Below, in pieces: positions 6,397-12,280 of a stretch of DNA of 13,653 bases. Each line of letters starts with the position of its first letter. Position 1 is the first letter of the stretch. The position numbers and the translations under genes were made by a program. The stretch spans positions 1 through 13,653 of the forward strand of contig CAYWCX010000028.1 in NCBI GenBank assembly GCA_964456925.1, in the 5' to 3' direction. The DNA comes from JBAZKK01 sp964456925 (GTDB lineage Bacteria; Omnitrophota; Gorgyraeia; Gygaellales; Profunditerraquicolaceae). Below the pieces are notes generated by a model. The model worked only from the letters and a program-made list of their open reading frames with translations, searched no databases and was not told where the DNA came from.

Positions 6397-7379
6397 AGGC
6401 ACAGATTTCTGCCGTAACTTCGTCCGCTGAACTGGAGGAGTTCCGGCTGAAATATCTTGGCCGCAGGGGGGTTCTGGCAGAGTTGACCGCTGTCATACCC
6501 TCCTTACCCAAAGAGCAGCGCGCTGCTTTCGGTCAAGAGGTCAATGTCCTCAAAGACCGCATTGCCGGTCTTATCGACGAGAAACAGCGTTATTTAGGGG
6601 TTGCAACCGCAGCAGGCGGCGGGATAAAGGTAGATATCGGCCTGCCCGGTATTGCCCAGGAACTCGGACACCTCCATCCCGTCACCCAGGTAATTACGGA
6701 GATTTGCGGCATCTTTACCCGGCTGGGGTTTGCGGTTATGGAGGGCCCCGAGGTTGAAAGCGAATACAATAACTTTACTGGTTTGAATATCCCGCTGGAG
6801 CATCCTTCCCGCGACGCCTTTGATACCTTTTATCTTAAAGATTACCAGAAATTATTGCTGCGCAGCCATACCTCTCCGGTGCAGATCCGTGCGATGAAGG
6901 CTGCCAAGCCACCCTTGGCAGTGGTCGTACCGGGCAGGGTTTACCGGCCGGATGCAGTGGACGCCAGCCACTTGTTTGTTTTTCATCAGATTGAAGGGTT
7001 TATGGTGGATAAGGATATTGCCTTCTCGGATTTGAAAGGGGTGCTGGAGGTTTTTGCCAAGGCGGTTTTCGGCCAAAAGATTAAGATGCGTTTTCGTCCG
7101 CACTTCTTTCCTTTTACCGAGCCCTCGGCTGAAGTAGATATCTCCTGCATTATCTGTCAGGGCAAGGGCTGTTCGGTGTGCGGCAGGAAGGGCTGGCTGG
7201 AGATTTTGGGTTCGGGGATGATCCATCCCGAGGTTTTCAGGCATGTCGGTTATGACCCCGCTAAGTTTAGCGGCTTTGCCTTCGGTATGGGTATTGAACG
7301 CATCGCGATGCTCAAATACGGCATTGACGACATCAGGTTATTCTTTGAAAACGACTTGAGGTTTTTAAAACAGTTCTAA
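6357..7379 (+). CDS. pheS: Phenylalanyl-tRNA synthetase alpha subunit
   Basis: This is the catalytic subunit of the (alpha-beta)2 PheRS. The 340 residues comprise an N-terminal coiled-coil arm (about 1-85) and a class II core. The core shows GPEVESEYNNF (130-140), the TSPVQIR segment (172-178), RVYRPDAVDASH (motif 2 region) and FPFTEPSAEVDI. A four-cysteine CxxC-x4-CxxC knob spans C264 to C275. GSGMIHPEV and motif 3 GFAFGMGIERIAMLKYG follow. Length is typical. ATG 6357 lies inside the preceding gene (40-nt overlap). AGGAG at 6336-6340 is rather far, whereas GGGG at 6348-6351 is 5 nt away, so coupling to the upstream gene is likely. pheT follows after 2 nt. No pheM-like attenuator peptide was seen. 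Confidence 0.97.
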   Translation: MSGVDIASIKTNLEAQISAVTSSAELEEFRLKYLGRRGVLAELTAVIPSLPKEQRAAFGQEVNVLKDRIAGLIDEKQRYLGVATAAGGGIKVDIGLPGIAQELGHLHPVTQVITEICGIFTRLGFAVMEGPEVESEYNNFTGLNIPLEHPSRDAFDTFYLKDYQKLLLRSHTSPVQIRAMKAAKPPLAVVVPGRVYRPDAVDASHLFVFHQIEGFMVDKDIAFSDLKGVLEVFAKAVFGQKIKMRFRPHFFPFTEPSAEVDISCIICQGKGCSVCGRKGWLEILGSGMIHPEVFRHVGYDPAKFSGFAFGMGIERIAMLKYGIDDIRLFFENDLRFLKQF

Positions 7380-7381
7380 AA

Positions 7382-9406
7382 ATGAAATTTACCTATAACT
7401 GGCTCAAGGACTTCGCCAATATCAAAATTGCGCCCTCCGCCCTGGCAGAAAAACTTACCATGGCTGGCCTGGAGGTAACTTCAGTCCGGAAACTGGACAG
7501 CGATTTTGTTTTTGAGGCTGAAGTAACCTCGAACCGCCCTGACCTGTTGAGCATCCTCGGCATCGCGCGCGAAATAGCAGCGATAACTTCAACTAAACTA
7601 AAGCCCGGCGCTCCCAAACCTAAAATTAAGCCCGGAGCAAAAAGTGCGGGTTTCAAAATAGCCGTTACCGATAAAAAGGATTGCCCGCTCTATACCGCCA
7701 GGATTATCCGCGGGGTTAAGGTCGGGCCTTCTCCGGCCTGGCTTCGCGAACGCCTGGAGGCAGTGGGGTGCCGCAGCATCAACAACATCGTCGACATCAC
7801 CAACTACTTCCTTTTTCAATACGGCCAGCCCTTGCATGCCTTTGACTGGGATAAGTTACAAAAGGGCGGCATTGTAGTGCGCCGCGCCGCAAAGAACGAA
7901 AGCATCACTACTATCGACGGAGACATTAAAGAGCTTATCCCCGAGATTCTGGTAATTACCGATGACCAAAAGGCCGTCGCAATAGCGGGGATTATGGGCG
8001 GTGCGGATACCGAGGTCAGTGATAATACGCAAAACATACTTTTAGAGGCCGCGGTCTTTGACCCTGTCGTGGTACGCCGCGGCAGGTGCCTCTTGGGTCT
8101 GGATAGCGAATCCGCTTACCGTTTTGAAAGAGGAGTTGATTTAAACAGCGTAGAAGAGGTTTCTTTGAGGGCGACAGGCTTAATCCAGGAATTAGCAGGA
8201 GGTAACTACTATTTAGCGGCAGCGGCGGGTTTGCGGAGAGCGCCGGCAAAAAAGGTTAATCTAAACTGCGCCAATGTCAAACGGCTTCTCGGTATAGAGA
8301 TAGCCGCGCCCAGGATAAAAAAGATTCTAAGTGGCCTGGGGTTAACAGTGAAATCCCTGGCTAAAGACAGGCTTGACGTCGCCATACCTTCTTATCGCCG
8401 CGACTTAAATACCGCGATTGATTTAATCGAAGAAATCGCCCGCATCTTCGGCTATGAGAACATCCCTACCACCGTTCCCGCGGTGGCTAATAGCGCGACC
8501 TTAAATACAGCAATAGATTTAGTCTCTATGGTAAAAGGCATCTTAGTGGGGTTGGGTTCAAGCGAGGTCACTACCTATAGCCTGATTGACAAAAAATCTT
8601 TGCAGGATGCGGGGATATCTGGCGCAGATACAGTGGAGATCCGCAATCCCTTAAGTCGCGAACAGGAAATCTTAAGGCCCACCCTCATCCCGAGCCTAAT
8701 GAGATGCGTCTCCTACAACCTCAACCAGAAACAAAACAGCATAAGCATTTTTGAAGTTGCCAAGGTCTTCTGCTCCCGCCAGGCCAGCCCTAAAGAGGAA
8801 TTAGTTTTGGGTTTTGCGCTTTGCGGAACAAGGTCATGGTTATCGGAACAGGGCCTGGTAAAGGATAATTTCGGGGTATTACACCTTAAGGGGATAACCG
8901 AGACTTTACTGCAGCGCCTTGGTATTAATGATTACAGTTTTGTGAGCAAGGGCGATGCGGTCGAGGTTTTACTGGGCGAGCAAAAATTAGGCACCTTCTT
9001 AAAGCCCGCCCGAGAGATTCGCGAAAGGTTCGATATTAAAAATAAGGAAGTAGTAATAGCGCAGTTATCTCTGGAGACAATCTTTAAGTCTTGTAATCTT
9101 GCCAGGAAATTTTCTCCCCTGCCGCTTTACCCCGGGATATTCCGGGATCTCAGCCTGATCTTGAAAGAGGATGTTTTAGCGCAGGATTTATTGGCTACCA
9201 TAAGGCAGCAGGCCGGCAATCTCCTGGAGACGGCAAGCATCATTGATTACTACCGCGGTAAACAGATACCGCCGGGCTACAAAGGCCTGACGATTTCCTG
9301 TTTTTACCGCTCGCCGGAACGCACCCTTACCGAAGAGCAGGTTAATCCCCTGCATGCCTCGACCTGTCGTGCCCTGGAGGAAAGGTTTAGCGCGCGGCTC
9401 AGATAA
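7382..9406 (+). CDS. pheT: Phenylalanyl-tRNA synthetase beta subunit lacking the EMAPII-like domain
   Basis: This is the beta subunit of PheRS, responsible for editing and tRNA binding. The protein is 674 residues, about 120 shorter than E. coli PheT. The missing part is visible: residues 1-40 (MKFTYNWLKDF..TMAGLEV) run directly into VTSNRPDLLSILGIAREIAAI (49-68), whereas most bacterial PheT carry a tRNA-binding EMAPII/OB domain between them. The remaining parts are present: a B3/B4 editing domain (about 115-275, with SINNIVDITNY and GQPLHAFD), B5 (about 290-360), a B6/B7 pseudo-catalytic core, and a C-terminal FDX-ACB anticodon-binding domain (about 585-674, LYPGIFRDLSLI). ATG 7382 follows the pheS stop by 2 nt without a Shine-Dalgarno. 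The deletion looks natural rather than a sequencing fault, because the frame is intact. Confidence 0.96.
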   Translation: MKFTYNWLKDFANIKIAPSALAEKLTMAGLEVTSVRKLDSDFVFEAEVTSNRPDLLSILGIAREIAAITSTKLKPGAPKPKIKPGAKSAGFKIAVTDKKDCPLYTARIIRGVKVGPSPAWLRERLEAVGCRSINNIVDITNYFLFQYGQPLHAFDWDKLQKGGIVVRRAAKNESITTIDGDIKELIPEILVITDDQKAVAIAGIMGGADTEVSDNTQNILLEAAVFDPVVVRRGRCLLGLDSESAYRFERGVDLNSVEEVSLRATGLIQELAGGNYYLAAAAGLRRAPAKKVNLNCANVKRLLGIEIAAPRIKKILSGLGLTVKSLAKDRLDVAIPSYRRDLNTAIDLIEEIARIFGYENIPTTVPAVANSATLNTAIDLVSMVKGILVGLGSSEVTTYSLIDKKSLQDAGISGADTVEIRNPLSREQEILRPTLIPSLMRCVSYNLNQKQNSISIFEVAKVFCSRQASPKEELVLGFALCGTRSWLSEQGLVKDNFGVLHLKGITETLLQRLGINDYSFVSKGDAVEVLLGEQKLGTFLKPAREIRERFDIKNKEVVIAQLSLETIFKSCNLARKFSPLPLYPGIFRDLSLILKEDVLAQDLLATIRQQAGNLLETASIIDYYRGKQIPPGYKGLTISCFYRSPERTLTEEQVNPLHASTCRALEERFSARLR

Positions 9407-9413
9407 GAGCGCG
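9393..9413 (+). terminator. Weak hairpin at the pheT stop codon
   Basis: CGC (9393-9395) plus GCTC (9397-9400) can pair with GAGC (9407-9410) plus GCG (9411-9413), leaving one bulged G and a six-base loop containing the pheT stop. Only GTTTG follows, not a real U tract, so intrinsic termination would be inefficient. It may instead define the end of the pheT message before the 6S promoter. Confidence 0.25.
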
Positions 9414-9415
9414 GT

Positions 9416-9444
9416 TTGACTTGTATTTTAAAATGTGTTATACT
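9416..9444 (+). promoter_or_regulatory. Sigma70-type promoter for 6S RNA
   Basis: TTGACT (-35, 9416-9421) and TATACT (-10, 9439-9444) are separated by exactly 17 nt. Both match the consensus at five of six positions. The predicted transcription start is about 9450-9452, roughly 20 nt before the 6S closing stem, so a short 5' trimming step is possible. The spacer is AT-rich. This is the clearest promoter in the window and lies only 10 nt after the pheT stop. Confidence 0.85.
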
Positions 9445-9471
9445 TTGGTAGAAAATAAGATGTTCTTTTAG

Positions 9472-9630
9472 ATATCCCTGCCGTGCACGTTGGGGCACCG
9501 ATAATTGTTGAACCAACACCAACAAAAAGGGAGCCTTAAACTTCTTCGGGCGTGAGCGTCCGAAGAGAAGGCACCCACCTGAAACCAAATCGGTTCAGCT
9601 ATCGCCTCCCAACGGCACAGTGCGGGGATT
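9472..9630 (+). ncRNA. ssrS: 6S RNA
   Basis: 6S RNA mimics an open promoter and sequesters the housekeeping RNA polymerase holoenzyme in stationary phase. The terminal stem pairs ATCCCTGC (9474-9481) with GCGGGGAT (9622-9629). A second stem pairs CGTTGGG (9488-9494) perfectly with CCCAACG (9608-9614). The central bubble holds CACCGATAATTG on the 5' side. On the 3' side a small hairpin CTGAA/TTCAG (9579-9583 with 9594-9598) sits at the place of the GAACC hairpin of E. coli 6S. The apical arm starts with AGCCTTAAACT and ends with an extended hairpin around 9541-9570. The words GCCTTAAA, CACC.TGAA and CCGATA match E. coli 6S closely. By analogy, product RNA synthesis would start opposite T9502 and begin AUCGG. 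The flanks also fit, with rarA and formyl-THF cyclo-ligase downstream. Confidence 0.9.
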
Positions 9631-9636
9631 TTTTTT
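9622..9636 (+). terminator. T-run after the 6S closing stem
   Basis: The GC-rich 3' arm of the 6S terminal stem runs directly into eight T residues (9629-9636), so it can act as an intrinsic terminator or processing point. Because rarA starts only 12 nt later and has no visible promoter of its own, readthrough must be considerable. GGGGAT (9624-9629) can alternatively pair with ATCCCC (9641-9646), which would compete with the 6S stem. Confidence 0.5.
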
Positions 9637-9648
9637 GCCTATCCCCAT

Positions 9649-10974
9649 ATGAACGATAAGGTCACCTTAGACCTCTTTGAAAGCCATAGCGACTTAAAAG
9701 GCCTGCCCCTGGCAGTGCGCATGCGGCCGAATACCCTGGATGAATTTGTAGGCCAGGGGCACATCCTCGGAAAAGGCAAGCTCCTGCGCCGCACTATCGA
9801 GGCCGACCGTTTGAGCTCCATCATCCTTTATGGCCCGCCCGGCACCGGAAAGACCTCGCTCGCGCGCTGTATCGCCGGCGCCACCAAATCTTACTACGCG
9901 GCGATTAATGCCACTACCTCTAACGTCGAGGAATTAAGAAAAATCATTGCCCAGGCAAAACATAAAAGGGCAACCAGCACCAGAAAGACCATCCTCTTTA
10001 TCGACGAGATTCACCGTTTTAACAAGGCCCAGCAGGATGTCCTGATGCCGGATGTTGAAGAAGGCAATCCCGTTCTGGTCGGGGCGACGGTGCACAACCC
10101 CTTTTTCTATCTTGTCTCTCCGCTTCTCTCGCGTTCGGTAGTTTTTGAGTTGCGCCCCTTAAGCGAGGCCGAGATTATTTTGATATTAAACCGGGCGCTT
10201 AAAGACAAAGCCCGGGGCCTGGGCGAACTTAAGATTAAGGCGGATAAAAAGGCCCTGCTTTTCTTAGCCAAGGCCGCCGGCGGGGATGCCAGGCGGGCCC
10301 TGAATGCGCTGGAACTGGGGGCGCTTACCACCCCCAAAACTAAAAATGGGACGGTAAATTTCAGTGTTGAGGTAGCCTCGGAATCCATCCAGAAGAAGGC
10401 AGTGCTTTACGACCGCGACGAGGACGGCCACTACGATACGATTTCGGCTTTTATCAAATCCATGCGCGGTTCCGATCCCGACGCTGCCTTATACTGGATG
10501 GCGAAGATGCTCTATGCCGGGGAGGACCCCCGTTTTATTGCCCGGCGCATCTGTATCTGCGCTGCCGAGGATGTAGGCAATGCCGACCCCCTGGCCCTGG
10601 TATTAGCCAATGCCGCGTTACAGGTAGCGGAATTCGTGGGGATGCCCGAGGCGCGTATTCCTCTGGCACAGAGCGTCATCTATATTGCCTGCGCGCCAAA
10701 GTCCAATGCCGGCTACCTCGCCATTGAAAAGGCCTACGGCGATATTGAAAAAGAAAAGGTTCAGGAGGTGCCTACGCACCTCAAAGACGCCTCTTACCGC
10801 GGGGCAGAGGCATTGGGTCACGGCAAGGGTTATAAATACGCACATGATTACGAAGGCCATTATGTAAAACAAAAATACACCCCTAAAAGGGTACGCTATT
10901 ACGAACCCGCGGATATCGGCCACGAATCCAAGATGAAAAAGCGCTTAGAGGAGTTGAGGAGACAGGAAAAATGA
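9649..10974 (+). CDS. rarA: Replication-associated recombination protein A (AAA+ ATPase)
   Basis: RarA (MgsA) is a cytosolic AAA+ ATPase related to clamp loaders that acts at stalled replication forks. The 441-residue protein has the family N-terminus (DLFES, then LAVRMRPNTLDEFVGQ), Walker A GPPGTGKT (62-69), Walker B ILFIDEIHRFNKAQQD (DE at 119-120), a sensor-1 region GATVHNPFF (145-153) and the SPLLSR arginine-finger segment ending at R162. The C-terminal MgsA tetramerisation region is complete, including ARRICICAAEDVGNADP and the NAGYLAIEKAYGDIE stretch. ATG 9649 is the best start but has no Shine-Dalgarno and lies 12 nt after the 6S T-run. It is probably expressed by readthrough from the 6S promoter. 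Its stop overlaps the metV start (ATGA, 10971-10974). Confidence 0.96.
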   Translation: MNDKVTLDLFESHSDLKGLPLAVRMRPNTLDEFVGQGHILGKGKLLRRTIEADRLSSIILYGPPGTGKTSLARCIAGATKSYYAAINATTSNVEELRKIIAQAKHKRATSTRKTILFIDEIHRFNKAQQDVLMPDVEEGNPVLVGATVHNPFFYLVSPLLSRSVVFELRPLSEAEIILILNRALKDKARGLGELKIKADKKALLFLAKAAGGDARRALNALELGALTTPKTKNGTVNFSVEVASESIQKKAVLYDRDEDGHYDTISAFIKSMRGSDPDAALYWMAKMLYAGEDPRFIARRICICAAEDVGNADPLALVLANAALQVAEFVGMPEARIPLAQSVIYIACAPKSNAGYLAIEKAYGDIEKEKVQEVPTHLKDASYRGAEALGHGKGYKYAHDYEGHYVKQKYTPKRVRYYEPADIGHESKMKKRLEELRRQEK

Positions 10975-11642
10975 TTGTGAGCAAACAGAAGCCATTGAAG
11001 GAAATACTGGAATTGCTGGAAGGTTACCGCAATATCTTTCTGGTGGGGTGCGGAGAATGCGCTACTACCTGTAAGAGCGGGGGTAAAGACGAAGTCCTGG
11101 CAATGCAGAAGGCGTTAGAGGAACACGGCAAAAAGGTAGCGGGCAGTTCAGTGCCGGAAGCGCCCTGTATTGCTGCTCAGGTCAAGACCGAGTTTGCCAA
11201 AAACATCAAGCCCCTGCGTGAGGCCGAGGCAGTGCTGGTTTTAAGCTGCGGCCTGGGGGCGCAGTCGGTAAAGGACAACGACCGGCTGGGCCTGGCGGTG
11301 TTGCCGGGATGCGATACCCTTTTCGGCGCGGTGACCGATGCCCAGGGGAATTTCTATGAAAAATGCTCGATGTGCGCCGAGTGTGTCCTGGGTATTACTT
11401 TGGGGATTTGCCCCGTTACCCTCTGCAGCAAAGGATTGCTCAACGGCCCCTGCGGCGGGATGAACAAAGGCAAATGCGAGGTGGATAAGGACCGGGATTG
11501 CGCCTGGGTTTTAATTTATCAAGAGCTCCAGAAGAGGAATAAGCTGGGCAAGATCAAGGTAATCCAGCCGCCCAGGGATTTTAAGAATAGTCTGCGGCCG
11601 CGCAAGATGGCAGCACCTCCTGCCGCGGGCCGTTTAGGTTGA
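10971..11642 (+). CDS. metV: Methylenetetrahydrofolate reductase C-terminal-type protein (MetV-like)
   Basis: The 223-residue protein matches the MTHFR C-terminal domain family, known as MetV in acetogens, where it partners MetF in reducing methylene-THF in the methyl branch of the Wood-Ljungdahl pathway. It has 14 cysteines: CGECATTC (C27, C30, C34), C66, SCG (C93), LPGC (C114), CSMCAEC (C132, C135, C138), GICPVTLC (C147, C152), GPCGGM (C161), KC (C169) and DC (C177). This suggests iron-sulfur or zinc sites. The strand LVGCGECAT and the LLNGPCGGMNKGKCEV motif are typical of the family. ATG 10971 overlaps the rarA stop, with GAGGAG about 10-15 nt upstream. No metF is in the window, which is unusual because the two are often adjacent. 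The downstream folate enzyme supports a one-carbon role. Family is fairly certain; the partner is inferred. Confidence 0.85.
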   Translation: MIVSKQKPLKEILELLEGYRNIFLVGCGECATTCKSGGKDEVLAMQKALEEHGKKVAGSSVPEAPCIAAQVKTEFAKNIKPLREAEAVLVLSCGLGAQSVKDNDRLGLAVLPGCDTLFGAVTDAQGNFYEKCSMCAECVLGITLGICPVTLCSKGLLNGPCGGMNKGKCEVDKDRDCAWVLIYQELQKRNKLGKIKVIQPPRDFKNSLRPRKMAAPPAAGRLG

Positions 11643-11649
11643 GGTAAAG

Positions 11650-12192
11650 ATGTTGACAAAAGCGCAACTTCGCAATAGAATTTTATTGAGGTTAAAAACA
11701 CAAAAGGAGGAGCAGCGCAAGCAAAAAACCAGCATCATCAAGCGAAGGCTTTTAAGAAGCGCGGAATTTATTAAGGCAAAAACGGTGATGTTTTATATTG
11801 CGTTTGACGGCGAGGTTAATACCGACGAGATGATTCGGGAAGCACAGAGACTTGGCAAACAGGTGGCAGTTCCGGTTTGTAAGAAAAATAGGCAGATCAA
11901 TCCTTGTAGGCTTGATCCCGCCACAAGATTGATGAGGGGGCTTTACTGTATCAGGGAACCCCGGCCCCGGAAACCTATAAAATTAAAAAAAATAGAACTT
12001 GTGATTGTGCCAGGCGTAGCATTCGACAAAAAGGGTAACCGTCTCGGCCGCGGTAAGGGTTATTATGACCGCTTCCTGGGACAGCTCCCCCGCGATACCG
12101 CTACTATCGGTCTGGCATTTGATTTTCAAATCTTGCCTTCTGTGCCTGCCACCGGCAAAGATATCAGGGTCAACCGGGTTATCTTCGCCTAA
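11650..12192 (+). CDS. fau: 5-formyltetrahydrofolate cyclo-ligase
   Basis: This enzyme (MTHFS) converts 5-formyl-THF to 5,10-methenyl-THF with ATP and so returns stored folate to the active pool. The 180 residues show a basic N-terminal helix, the VMFYIAFDGEVNTDEMI segment (46-62) and the diagnostic nucleotide-binding loop GVAFDKKGNRLGRGKGYYDRFL (122-143). The C-terminal IGLAFDFQILPSVP (153-166) is also a family feature. Length is normal. GAGGT (11641-11645) overlaps the metV stop and serves as Shine-Dalgarno for ATG 11650. The gene is the homologue of E. coli ygfA, which is cotranscribed with 6S RNA there. Here rarA and metV lie between the 6S RNA and this gene. The methenyl-THF product feeds the same pathway as the neighbouring MetV. 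Confidence 0.95.
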   Translation: MLTKAQLRNRILLRLKTQKEEQRKQKTSIIKRRLLRSAEFIKAKTVMFYIAFDGEVNTDEMIREAQRLGKQVAVPVCKKNRQINPCRLDPATRLMRGLYCIREPRPRKPIKLKKIELVIVPGVAFDKKGNRLGRGKGYYDRFLGQLPRDTATIGLAFDFQILPSVPATGKDIRVNRVIFA

Positions 12193-12280
12193 CCACGCAC
12201 CGTTTACCGCCGCACTAAAGTAAATCCGCACACTTGCTTTTAGTTTCGCTTTATTTAAGTAAAGGAGGTTCTAAAATACC
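12193..12280 (+). other. Intergenic gap before rny
   Basis: These 88 nt hold no gene. AAAGGAGGT at 12261-12269 is a strong Shine-Dalgarno for rny, 11 nt before its ATG. TTGCTT at 12234-12239 could be a -35 box, but no convincing -10 box follows at the right distance, and no terminator hairpin is seen after fau. The rny gene may be cotranscribed or use a promoter I cannot define. Confidence 0.6.

Noticed and set aside
12234..12262. Possible promoter upstream of rny (TTGCTT as -35)
   Set aside because: No acceptable -10 hexamer at 16-18 nt spacing; the AT-rich stretch alone is insufficient.
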